Positions 8,286-14,492 of a stretch of DNA of 14,492 bases are shown piece by piece; within the stretch, counting starts at the first letter, position 1; each line of letters starts with the position of its first letter. Under the pieces are notes generated by a model. It was not told where the DNA came from and did not search any database. It saw only the letters and a list, made by a program, of their open reading frames with translations. The position numbers and the translations under genes are program-made. This stretch comes from SAR324 cluster bacterium (GTDB lineage: Bacteria > SAR324 > NAC60-12). The stretch covers positions 1-14,492 of the forward strand of contig JAKUUF010000027.1 in assembly GCA_022448705.1 (NCBI GenBank), given 5' to 3'.

Positions 8286-9713
8286 ATGCTTTCCACTGAA
8301 CAGTTTAAAAAAGATACTTTTTCTGCCCTAAATAATCCTCAGCTGCGTGGTAACTTCAAACGCGCTATGTCCGGATTGATGCAAAAACGTCTTGCAGTAT
8401 TTCCGGATGATCAGGAATTTTTTCAGCTCCGTGAAATAGGTCATTCCGCACGGGCAAATGCCTTGCACAAGCTTCCGGAATTGCTGCAACAACTGGAAAG
8501 TAACTGCAGCAAAAACGGGATTCAGGTTTATTGGGCGGAAACTGTTGATCAGGCCAATCAGCTGGTACTGGAAATTGCACAGCGCCATAATGCTAAAAGC
8601 ATGGTCAAGGGAAAGTCAATGGTTTCAGAGGAAATGGAATTGAACCATTTTCTTGAACAGCATGGAATTGAAGCCCTTGAAGCTGATCTTGGAGAATATA
8701 TCATCCAGGTCGATCATGAGCTGCCCTCACACATCATCATGCCTGCGATTCATAAAAACAAGGAACAAATTGCGCAGATGTTCCATCAAAAAGTAGAGCC
8801 GAGCGTTTTCGTGGAGAGCGCGGAGGAAATGACAGCCATTGCCCGTAAAGTCCTGAGAAGGAAGTTTTATCAGGCAGATATCGGAGTTTCAGGAGTTAAT
8901 TTTGCTGTAGCCGAAACAGGAACTCTTTGCTTGGTTGAAAATGAAGGAAACGGTAGGTTTTGTACAACTTTGCCTCCTGTACATATTGCATTGATGGGCA
9001 TTGAAAAAGTAGTTGAGCATCTTGAGGATGTGCCTCCCTTGCTGAGTTTGTTGACACGTTCCGCAACTGGCCAGGCTATCACAACATACTTCAATATGAT
9101 AACTTCTCCACGCAAAGACGGAGAAAAAGACGGTCCAAAAAATGTGTATTTGATCATGCTGGATAACGGCCGTACCCAAATGCATTCCGATCAACTATTG
9201 CGGGAAACACTGCTGTGCATACGCTGCGGGGCCTGCATGAATCACTGTCCCGTGTATACAAGAATCGGGGGACATGCCTACAGCACAACTTATCCCGGTC
9301 CAATCGGGAAAATTCTCACTCCACAAATGAAAGGACTTCACAAGGCAGGATATCTGGCTGATGCGTCAAGTTTGTGCGGAGCTTGCGTTGAGGTTTGTCC
9401 AGTCAAAATTCCAATCACCGAAATACTGCTTCGTTTGCGACACCAGAAAGAAGAGGACAAAGGCAATTTCCCACTCACAAGCCCTAAAGCGTGGAAGGCA
9501 GGAGCGAGCGATCTGGTTTGGAAAGGATGGAAAACGGTTTTTTCTAATCCGGAAATGTACAGGTTAAAAAGTCTGGGAATTGCTAAACTTGGAAATTTTA
9601 CTCCACGCTGGATGCCTGTTCTCCGGAATTGGACTTCGGTAAGATCAACCCCTGTTTTTGCCAAGAAAAATTTGCATCAACTTGCCCGTGAAGAAGGATT
9701 GTCTTATGAATAG
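8286..9713 (+). CDS. lutB: LutB/LldF-type iron-sulfur protein
   Basis: LutB (LldF, YkgF) is the electron-transfer subunit of the LutABC complex that oxidises L-lactate to pyruvate. This 475-residue protein has the family length. The N-terminal LUD domain contains GVSGVNFAVAETGTLCLVEN (about 201-220). Two ferredoxin-like cysteine clusters follow: CIRCGACMNHCP (Cys311, 314, 317, 321) and CGACVEVCP (Cys364, 367, 371). Between them is the family segment IGGHAYSTTYPGPIG. The C-terminal tail after about 390 is basic and Trp-containing, as in homologues. It starts 20 bases after ilvD with only a weak TGAG as ribosome site and overlaps lutC by 8 bases, so the genes form one transcript. The usual partner LutA (a CCG-domain Fe-S oxidoreductase) is absent before and after it. 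The substrate may thus be lactate, with LutA encoded elsewhere, or another 2-hydroxy acid. Confidence 0.93.
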   Translation: MLSTEQFKKDTFSALNNPQLRGNFKRAMSGLMQKRLAVFPDDQEFFQLREIGHSARANALHKLPELLQQLESNCSKNGIQVYWAETVDQANQLVLEIAQRHNAKSMVKGKSMVSEEMELNHFLEQHGIEALEADLGEYIIQVDHELPSHIIMPAIHKNKEQIAQMFHQKVEPSVFVESAEEMTAIARKVLRRKFYQADIGVSGVNFAVAETGTLCLVENEGNGRFCTTLPPVHIALMGIEKVVEHLEDVPPLLSLLTRSATGQAITTYFNMITSPRKDGEKDGPKNVYLIMLDNGRTQMHSDQLLRETLLCIRCGACMNHCPVYTRIGGHAYSTTYPGPIGKILTPQMKGLHKAGYLADASSLCGACVEVCPVKIPITEILLRLRHQKEEDKGNFPLTSPKAWKAGASDLVWKGWKTVFSNPEMYRLKSLGIAKLGNFTPRWMPVLRNWTSVRSTPVFAKKNLHQLAREEGLSYE

Positions 9714-10392
9714 TTCTGCAGCTTCACGCAATAATATCCTGACCCGTCTTCAGCAAACGACTGAGGTTCTCCAAAAAGATTCCGGAAACTTTACCTTCCA
9801 TGAAGGCAGTTCATTTGACAAAGGCAAACGCTGGTCTACTGAAGAAAAAGTGGTGCGTCTGAAAAGGATGATGGAAGCGGTGCATACAGAGGTACATTTG
9901 TGTGGGGAAAATACATGGATAAAAACTCTCTGTTCTGTTTTAGAACAAAAACAGATTCGTAAAATTCTTTACGGTGCAAAAACCGGTTTGGCTCAGGAAC
10001 TTGTAAACTTGAAACAAGAGTCTCCTGAGATGATACCTGAATTGATTGATTACAAGGATCCTATTGAGGAAAGCAAAGATTTGCTTTTTGAAATTGATGC
10101 TGCAATTACAACTACACGTGGAGGTATCGCTGAAACAGGTTCGCTGATCCTCTGGCCCACACCGGATGAACCAAGGCTGATGTCTCTTGTTCCTCCGATC
10201 CATATTGCTGTCCTGTACGCCAGTGATATATACAGCACTTTCCGGGAAGCAATGATTTCAGAAAATTGGAGTTCTGAAATGCCCACTAATGCTCTCCTAA
10301 TCTCTGGACCCTCCAAAACTGCCGATATAGAACAAACTTTGGTGTATGGAATTCATGGATGCAAGGAACTGGTTGTACTTGTACTACAGTAA
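9706..10392 (+). CDS. lutC: LutC/LldG-type LUD-domain protein
   Basis: LutC (LldG, YkgG) is the third component of the lactate utilisation system; it has a LUD domain but no Fe-S cluster. I place the start at ATG 9706, giving 228 residues beginning MNSSAASRNN. A GAAGGA ribosome site lies 8 bases upstream and the start overlaps the lutB stop by 8 bases. A longer TTG-start version from 9658 would only read lutB sequence in another frame. Family marks are TRGGIAETGSLILWP (from residue 137), PPIHIAVL and GPSKTADIEQTLVYGIHG (201 onward), which places it firmly in the family. One position differs: the C-terminal GIHGPKEL seen in homologues reads GIHGCKEL here, with Cys219 in place of Pro. It is co-expressed with lutB by overlap and followed by lhgO after 19 bases. 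Confidence 0.93.
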   Translation: MNSSAASRNNILTRLQQTTEVLQKDSGNFTFHEGSSFDKGKRWSTEEKVVRLKRMMEAVHTEVHLCGENTWIKTLCSVLEQKQIRKILYGAKTGLAQELVNLKQESPEMIPELIDYKDPIEESKDLLFEIDAAITTTRGGIAETGSLILWPTPDEPRLMSLVPPIHIAVLYASDIYSTFREAMISENWSSEMPTNALLISGPSKTADIEQTLVYGIHGCKELVVLVLQ

Positions 10393-10393
10393 A

Positions 10394-10413
10394 ATGAACA
10401 TTTCATAGTTCAT
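10394..10413. repeat. Inverted repeat over the lhgO start codon
   Basis: ATGAAC (10394-10399) pairs with GTTCAT (10408-10413) around an 8-base loop. The right arm includes the first two bases of the lhgO ATG (10412-10414), and no Shine-Dalgarno is visible before that start. In RNA, a hairpin here could limit access to the lhgO start and set its level relative to lutC. A six-base stem is weak and may be chance. Confidence 0.3.
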
Positions 10414-11620
10414 GCAGCAAACGGACATCATCATCATAGGCGGAGGCATATTAGGCCTTGCCACAGCTTACCAGTTTTCCCGTGAATATCCGCGCCTGAG
10501 CATCACAGTACTTGAAAAAGAATCACAACTGGCCATGCACCAGACCGGTCATAACTCCGGAGTTCTGCACACTGGAATTTACTACAAACCAGGTTCATTG
10601 AAAGCAGTAAACTGTCGTGAAGGAAAATCAAGAATGGAGGATTTCTGCCGAAGGGAAGGAATTGAATTTGAAATCTGCGGTAAGGTGATTGTGGCAGTAA
10701 CGGAGAATGAACTGCCTGTTCTGGAAATGATTTATCAACGCGGCAGAACCAATGGTGTCAGCTGTGAGATGATCAGCCATGAACAATTGCGCGAACTCGA
10801 ACCTCATGTAGCAGGAATTAAAGCTATCCATGTTCCGGAAGCAGGCATTGTTGATTTTATGCAAGTCTGTGAGAGACTAGCGGAACGCGTTTGCGAAGCA
10901 GAGGGAAACAGCATCGTGTGCTCCGAGAAAGTAATTGGCGTTCGTCAGACTGGCCACAGAGTGGTTGTTCAGACTCATCAATCTGAATACGAAGGCCAAT
11001 TACTGGTGAATTGTGCGGGATTATATTCAGATAAAATTACCTCTATGACTCAAACTCCAGATGCTAAAATCATCCCCTTCCGTGGAGAATACTACATGGT
11101 ACGTCCGGAAAAACATTATTTATGCCGGAATCTGATCTATCCTGTTCCGGACCCTGAATTTCCTTTTTTAGGCGTTCATTTTACTCGAATGATAAACGGA
11201 ACATTAGAGTGCGGACCAAATGCAGTGCTGGCATTTGCGCGTGAAGGCTACACTAAAAGCAAGATTAATCTTCTGGAACTTGCAGAAGTTTTGAGTTACA
11301 GGGGATTTTTAAAATTGGCATTTAAATACTGGAGTGCCGGTGCCGGAGAGATGTGGCGCTCCTTAAGCAAAGCAGCTTTCGTTCGGGCTTTGCAGCGCTT
11401 GATTCCCGAAATTAAGGCCGATGACCTGGAATCTGCACCGGCAGGGATTCGGGCACAGGCAGTGATGCCCAACGGTAAACTGCTTGATGATTTTCTGATT
11501 CAGCAAAATGTGAACATCATCAATGTCTGTAATGCTCCATCTCCTGCAGCGACATCATCCTTGAACATTGGGAAACATATTGTGGAAATTGCAGGAGAAA
11601 GATTTGGAACTGAGCCCTGA
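10412..11620 (+). CDS. lhgO: L-2-hydroxyglutarate oxidase (FAD-dependent)
   Basis: LhgO (YgaF) oxidises L-2-hydroxyglutarate to 2-oxoglutarate and passes electrons to the membrane quinone pool. It clears a by-product of central metabolism and takes part in lysine/glutarate breakdown in some bacteria. The 402-residue protein begins with a DAO-type FAD-binding motif, IIIIGGGILGLATAY (Gly10, Gly12, Gly15). Family-specific segments are TGHNSGVLHTGIYY (45-58), the CREGK segment near 70, GIVDFMQV (about 148-155), VNCAGLYSD and PFRGEYYMV, and a C-terminal NAPSPAATSSLNIGKHI. Length and motif order match LhgO rather than glycerol-3-phosphate dehydrogenase. It is the last gene of the ilvD-lutB-lutC-lhgO cluster, 19 bases after lutC, with no Shine-Dalgarno of its own. 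It converges with the next gene across 26 bases. Related 2-hydroxy acid oxidases with another side chain specificity cannot be excluded. Confidence 0.9.
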   Translation: MQQTDIIIIGGGILGLATAYQFSREYPRLSITVLEKESQLAMHQTGHNSGVLHTGIYYKPGSLKAVNCREGKSRMEDFCRREGIEFEICGKVIVAVTENELPVLEMIYQRGRTNGVSCEMISHEQLRELEPHVAGIKAIHVPEAGIVDFMQVCERLAERVCEAEGNSIVCSEKVIGVRQTGHRVVVQTHQSEYEGQLLVNCAGLYSDKITSMTQTPDAKIIPFRGEYYMVRPEKHYLCRNLIYPVPDPEFPFLGVHFTRMINGTLECGPNAVLAFAREGYTKSKINLLELAEVLSYRGFLKLAFKYWSAGAGEMWRSLSKAAFVRALQRLIPEIKADDLESAPAGIRAQAVMPNGKLLDDFLIQQNVNIINVCNAPSPAATSSLNIGKHIVEIAGERFGTEP

Positions 11621-11646
11621 ATTTATAATTTCAGAGGGTATTCTGC

Positions 11647-12573
11647 TTAATAGGAGTTAGGAGATAGATCTTCATTATTCCAGCGTTCTAGTACTTCATT
11701 CAGCATTTCTGGCGGGATTTCGAACTTTCCTTTAACTGGTGATACAAGGAATTCACTATTAGGCCATCCCAGAGAAAACAATTTTTCAAAACAAAACTGG
11801 CCGCTTGAAAGTTCGGGTCGAATTTCCAATATTCTAGCATCTGCAGGTGCGAATAAAACATTCGTCAATCCTGCTCCATGTGCTGCAATAACATGGGAAG
11901 CTGTACGGAAAAGTTCAACCTGTTCCATGATAGTCATCTGTTCAAGGTAAACTTTACGAAAATTGTGCTTCCTCAGCAAAGGCATAAATTCATCCTCGTT
12001 TGACAGGTGCCGCCTGACTGCCAGTTTACGAGAAACATATATTCGATTTAATGGTATTGAACCATTAGAACCTGCCTGAAAATTTCTGGGAAGTAAATTT
12101 TCAAAAAAAGTTTGAATTTTTTTAACTTTTTCAGAGTTCCATTCAGGTAAGTCCATTGCAGGTATGTAAAGTATTTCAACTTTAACTGTACCCTTCGGCA
12201 GGATCTTAACCTCAAACTGTGCCTGTTTCAAAAATTCTATAAATGATTGCGGCATAAATTCAGGAACCAACACAGGATTTCTGGGTGCTTCAATCAAGTG
12301 AGGGAGCAAATCAGTCAGCAGGTGATAATAGCTGTATATATGAGGAGATATTCCTGAATGGTATGTGCCCGAAAGTAAAGATGCGTCTGAAGGGTCAGGT
12401 AGGCCTTTTCTGAGACGAGACTCAATTATCCGGCGATGCTTTCCTGCACCAGGATTTTTTTCCTGACAGAGTAAGTTCCATGGATATTTTTGAAAATGAA
12501 ACCAGATTTGATCCCCTGATTTAACTAAACCATCCGCTCCGCAAAGGAAAGCGTTCTCAACTATCAAGGGCAT
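11647..12573 (-). CDS. Glycosyltransferase family 61 (DUF563-type) protein
   Basis: This 308-residue protein matches the GT61/DUF563 family, whose bacterial members are usually found with capsule, O-antigen or other surface polysaccharide genes. The marks are ISPHIYSYYHLLTDLLPHL (about 75-93, the family's H-W/L-x-D-x-LP segment), NRIYVSRK (176-183) followed by RRHLSNEDE, and VIAAHGAGLTNVLFAP (228-243). No signal peptide or membrane helix is seen, so it is probably cytoplasmic. The start ATG at 12573-12571 has no clear Shine-Dalgarno; a more upstream ATG is closed by a stop. It stands alone: no sugar nucleotide, flippase or polymerase genes are adjacent, so its polymer is unknown. It is convergent with lhgO, 26 bases apart. 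The family call is confident, the acceptor and donor are not. Confidence 0.85.
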   Translation of the reverse strand: MPLIVENAFLCGADGLVKSGDQIWFHFQKYPWNLLCQEKNPGAGKHRRIIESRLRKGLPDPSDASLLSGTYHSGISPHIYSYYHLLTDLLPHLIEAPRNPVLVPEFMPQSFIEFLKQAQFEVKILPKGTVKVEILYIPAMDLPEWNSEKVKKIQTFFENLLPRNFQAGSNGSIPLNRIYVSRKLAVRRHLSNEDEFMPLLRKHNFRKVYLEQMTIMEQVELFRTASHVIAAHGAGLTNVLFAPADARILEIRPELSSGQFCFEKLFSLGWPNSEFLVSPVKGKFEIPPEMLNEVLERWNNEDLSPNSY

Positions 12574-12870
12574 GGCTTAATCAGGAATCAGTCAACATGG
12601 GACGGAGTTCACTGTTGATCCAAATTTGTTTATTATGTAAGACATATCATTACCCATATTAAAAAAGGTAATAATCACTATATTCTCCGGGTGTAATGTT
12701 ATTGACCCAATTGTTCAGGTCTCTTACCTCTTCAATATTATGGGGTATGACCGCATAGGTGAGAGTGTCAAAGCTGACCGCAAGTTCATCTGGACTATTG
12801 CTCGATCAGTACAAAACTAACTTTATGAATGAAGCCCTTGCCACCACTGATCATCAAATTCAACGCTGCA
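12574..12870. other. 297-bp gap between the GT61 gene and the glycine-rich protein gene
   Basis: No routine gene is called here. It holds the candidate lipoprotein remnant on the plus strand (see 12659-12887) and a short inverted repeat ATTACC (12649-12654) / GGTAAT (12667-12672). The GT61 promoter should lie near 12574-12650 on the minus strand, but no good hexamer pair was seen. No intrinsic terminator with a T-run was found for the minus-strand gene ending at 12871. Confidence 0.5.
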
Positions 12871-12887
12871 TTAGAAAGCAGCTGTAA
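12659..12887 (+). pseudogene. Possible broken small lipoprotein gene
   Basis: The plus-strand frame from 12659 to a TAA at 12818-12820 translates to LKKVIITIFSGC at its beginning: two lysines, a hydrophobic run and a lipobox-like FSGC, as in a lipoprotein signal. It goes on with a polar, Asp/Arg-containing stretch (GYDRIGESVKADRKF). There is no ATG, GTG or TTG at the expected start, where TTA stands; the first normal start is ATG at 12740, after the lipobox. Just beyond the stop, a frame one base away opens at ATG 12825 and runs 20 codons to 12887 with helix-like sequence, so a one-base shift could have split a gene of about 75 codons. It overlaps the 3' end of the convergent gene at 12871. 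All of this is suggestive only; chance in an AT-rich gap is a real alternative. Confidence 0.22.
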
Positions 12888-13305
12888 GCAAATCAAGGCT
12901 CCATTGGGGTGATTCCATCGAAGTATTGTAATCAGGTTGGGGAATAATTTTTGTGGGCGTCAAGGCTAATGATTGTGAATTCATATCCAAATGGAATAAA
13001 CCCTTTTGAATTCCATTACTCATGAACATCCCGCTATCTGTTTGTGCTTCAAAAACCCCAACAGCCATTCCTGCAAACAAGCCTATAGCCATGCCTCTAA
13101 CCACATATTTAGGAAAAAATTTATCTTCCTTATCATCTTCCTGTAATGCCCATATCGCAACACCGGAAACCCCCCCGATTGCTGCACCCCAGACACTGTT
13201 TTTGAATACTATTTCAAGAGTTTCTGAACTTGCGGGACTGGGACCACTAAATAATATGGTAAGGGAAAGAGAGCAAATCCCCAAAGTTTTTTTCAGCCAA
13301 TTCAT
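12871..13305 (-). CDS. Small secreted glycine-rich (glycine-zipper-like) protein, unknown function
   Basis: I choose the ATG at 13305-13303 (protein MNWLKK, 144 residues) because GGAGG lies five bases before it. A longer start four codons upstream would place that site inside the gene. The N-terminus is a Sec signal peptide: WLKK, a hydrophobic run, then a likely cut after SPASS (about residue 27). Two short Gly/Ala-rich hydrophobic segments follow, GAAIGGVSGVAIWAL (about 38-52) and GMAIGLFAGMAVGVF (about 70-84), separated by an acidic DDKEDK turn. This resembles glycine-zipper segments of envelope proteins and suggests membrane association or a two-helix hairpin. The last 50 residues are polar and Pro/Ser-containing. 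I do not recognise a named family. The minus-strand genes before and after it also encode envelope-related products. Confidence 0.8.
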   Translation of the reverse strand: MNWLKKTLGICSLSLTILFSGPSPASSETLEIVFKNSVWGAAIGGVSGVAIWALQEDDKEDKFFPKYVVRGMAIGLFAGMAVGVFEAQTDSGMFMSNGIQKGLFHLDMNSQSLALTPTKIIPQPDYNTSMESPQWSLDLLTAAF

Positions 13306-13371
13306 ACCAACCTCCATGTTAAGGCGTGAAATATTTTTATATTTGCTGCATTTTTAATCTTGTCTGTAACC

Positions 13372-13382
13372 GACTGTCAGTC
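13372..13382. promoter_or_regulatory. Short palindrome upstream of the glycine-rich protein gene
   Basis: GACTGTCAGTC is a perfect 5-bp inverted repeat around one central base, 67 bases upstream of the chosen start at 13305. The position would suit an operator of a dimeric repressor. Eleven bases can arise by chance, and no protein partner is indicated nearby. Confidence 0.22.
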
Positions 13383-13414
13383 TTTTACAGGTGAGATCTT
13401 TATGCAGCTGTTCT

Positions 13415-13435
13415 TTCAGTTTTTAATGAACTGAA
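13415..13435. repeat. Inverted repeat with 7-bp arms in the gap after the DUF3015 gene
   Basis: TTCAGTT (13415-13421) and AACTGAA (13429-13435) form a perfect 7-bp stem with a 7-base loop. It lies next to a TTGACC hexamer on the minus strand (13443-13438), a possible -35 box whose spaced -10 box is not convincing. The stem has only two G-C pairs and no T-run, so a terminator is unlikely; an operator or chance are the alternatives. Confidence 0.3.
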
Positions 13436-13504
13436 TAGGTCAAATTTTTCTTACGCTGCCTGAAAAAAAACTTTGCAAATCCTTGACCAGTTTTGCTTTT
13501 GAGA

Positions 13505-13541
13505 AATAATTAAAGAATTTTTTTATTAGGAATAATTAAAG
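13505..13541. repeat. Direct repeat AATAATTAAAG, two copies
   Basis: The 11-base sequence AATAATTAAAG occurs at 13505-13515 and again at 13531-13541, with starts 26 bases apart, in a very AT-rich stretch just after the stop of the DUF3015 gene on the minus strand. It may be a binding-site pair or a by-product of low complexity. The remaining gap from 13306 to 13561 holds no credible gene. Confidence 0.3.
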
Positions 13542-13561
13542 TTTTTCAGAAAGGAACCAGT

Positions 13562-14038
13562 TTATACTTTGCAGGATATAGATTGATTTTGGGATAAAAG
13601 GTCTTCAAGCTTCAGTAAAAAATTAATGTTGGAGTCAGTCTTGTAAAACAGGAATGAATAATGGTGATGTACCATTATTCCAAAATCAACCTGGTCACTC
13701 TTATTGCAACCAATAATTTGTGTAAGCGCAGTTAAATGTTCTCCACTTCCTCTCGAAGCATCTTCACTAATAACAGACCACTGATCTTGAATATAATGCA
13801 GCTGCTGCTGACGAGCGTAATCCCAGTTTTTACAGCCAGCAGCACCGACAGTGCTGGCTGCAATGAAAGTAGGGGATGATGAAACATCCATAGAAAATGC
13901 ACCGGGGTCATTATCAGCAAATCCCATTGGGCCACCCTTATGACAGGCCAGTAGGATATCGCTACAAAATAAAATTCCCGGAAGTGCAAGTAATACTGCG
14001 TTCCAGCTAATTTTTTTGCAGATTAAGATATTCCGCAT
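13562..14038 (-). CDS. Secreted DUF3015-like protein, first of a tandem pair
   Basis: I set the start at ATG 14038-14036 (158 residues, MRNILICKK), preceded by AAGGGAG; an upstream ATG at 14071 would place this ribosome site inside the gene. The N-terminus is a signal peptide ending near ILLAC. The mature part starts with a Cys, then GGPMGFADNDPG, a GAAGCKNWD segment, and a helical half containing the ASRGSGEHLTALTQIIGC stretch. This pattern (Cys after the signal, a Gly-Cys near 80, then an RGxGExLxxLxxLLGC-like motif) matches DUF3015, a secreted family of unknown function in Proteobacteria. The LLAC box could also be read as a lipobox. It overlaps the upstream paralogue by 16 bases, which implies co-translation. 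It shares GCKNWD and the overall layout with that gene. Confidence 0.78.
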   Translation of the reverse strand: MRNILICKKISWNAVLLALPGILFCSDILLACHKGGPMGFADNDPGAFSMDVSSSPTFIAASTVGAAGCKNWDYARQQQLHYIQDQWSVISEDASRGSGEHLTALTQIIGCNKSDQVDFGIMVHHHYSFLFYKTDSNINFLLKLEDLLSQNQSISCKV

Positions 14039-14492
14039 GTCTCCCTTAACTCCAAATTTTTCTGCATCCATAGTCTGAGCTCAGTCAAAAACTCGTTAGA
14101 CTGCCTTGAAGTAGCAAATATTTCAACTGTTTGCTGACGATGCTCCTTCAACATATCAGAAAAAGCATCTTTAGAAGAATGTGGGCATTCCATCAGCCTG
14201 GACAATGCTTCAATATGGGGACCCTGGCCCTGCACCGTTTCGGACAACAATTGTTCGTGTGACTTTTTAAGAAATTGTCTCAAGACATATGCCGTGTAAC
14301 GTTCGTATCCAAAATCCCAATTTTTACATCCTAAAGTACCAGAAGTGCTTGCACTGGAATAGACTGGAGAATAAGTCAGATCTACCCAAGACATGATCGG
14401 ATCTCTGGAGGAAATACCCATGAACCCTTCTCCTCTGCAGGCTGCTTGAGTTTCAGCTCTAATAAAAAAAAGGATAAACACTGAGACTGTAA
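14023..14492 (-). CDS. Secreted DUF3015-like protein, second paralogue, 5' end cut by window edge
   Basis: The frame is open to the right edge, so the N-terminus is missing; 155 residues are visible. A GTG at 14481-14479 could be read as a start, but the hydrophobic stretch FILFFIRAETQAAC would then be a very short signal peptide, so the true start is most likely beyond 14492. After the presumed cut comes ACRGEGFMG, then SASTSGTLGCKNWDFGYERY, then a helical half with VQGQGPHIEALSRLMEC. This aligns segment by segment with the neighbouring protein at 13562-14038, including the identical GCKNWD and the same cysteine spacing. The two are therefore tandem paralogues. Its stop (TAA, 14025-14023) lies inside the start region of the second gene, a 16-base overlap. 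The function of the family is unknown. Confidence 0.78.
   Translation of the reverse strand, partial: TVSVFILFFIRAETQAACRGEGFMGISSRDPIMSWVDLTYSPVYSSASTSGTLGCKNWDFGYERYTAYVLRQFLKKSHEQLLSETVQGQGPHIEALSRLMECPHSSKDAFSDMLKEHRQQTVEIFATSRQSNEFLTELRLWMQKNLELRETCGIS

Noticed and set aside
9658..9705. TTG-started N-terminal extension of lutC
   Set aside because: The extension only rereads the lutB 3' end; ATG at 9706 has a good ribosome site and gives the family's usual length.
11621..11646. Bidirectional terminator between lhgO and the GT61 gene
   Set aside because: The 26-base gap contains no inverted repeat and no T-run of note.
12865..12882. GCTGC/GCAGC inverted repeat around the stop of the glycine-rich gene as a terminator
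   Set aside because: The stem is 5 bp with an 8-base loop over the stop codon, and no T-run follows on the minus strand.
13022..13357. 111-codon plus-strand frame opposite the glycine-rich gene
   Set aside because: The minus-strand gene has a strong ribosome site and signal peptide; the plus-strand frame is its shadow.

Overview
The window (about 40% GC by eye) reads as chromosome from a Gram-negative bacterium. The support is a RecBCD-type RecD, several proteins with Sec signal peptides, DUF3015-type secreted proteins and a LutB/LutC pair. I cannot assign a genus from sequence alone. No rRNA, tRNA, CRISPR array, transposase or phage gene was seen.

Layout. On the minus strand at the left edge is a 3'-truncated tRNA-dihydrouridine synthase (900 down to 1). 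A 126-bp AT-rich gap separates it from divergent recD (1027-3216). A secreted protein with twelve ankyrin repeats follows (3274-4581), then a 574-residue cytoplasmic protein with a GTG start that I do not recognise (4666-6390). After a 171-bp leader comes a compact plus-strand metabolic operon: ilvD (6562-8265), lutB (8286-9713), lutC (9706-10392) and lhgO (10412-11620). From 11647 to the right edge all clear genes lie on the minus strand: a GT61-type glycosyltransferase, a small glycine-rich secreted protein, and two tandem overlapping DUF3015-like secreted proteins, the second cut by the window edge.

How the genes fit together. The metabolic operon is the clearest functional unit. LhgO oxidises L-2-hydroxyglutarate to 2-oxoglutarate using FAD. 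LutB and LutC are two of the three subunits of the LutABC (LldEFG) iron-sulfur lactate-oxidising system. LutA is missing next to them and lhgO stands in its place. IlvD is the dihydroxy-acid dehydratase of valine, isoleucine and leucine synthesis. Together they suggest 2-hydroxy/2-oxo acid metabolism in which LutBC may work with a different dehydrogenase.

The right arm is devoted to the cell envelope: one likely cell-surface glycosyltransferase and three secreted small proteins. Two short open frames too small for routine gene calling deserve a look. One overlaps the ilvD start codon (6440-6565). The other resembles a broken small lipoprotein gene between the glycosyltransferase and the glycine-rich protein (12659-12887). 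No complete new defence or mobile system is evident.
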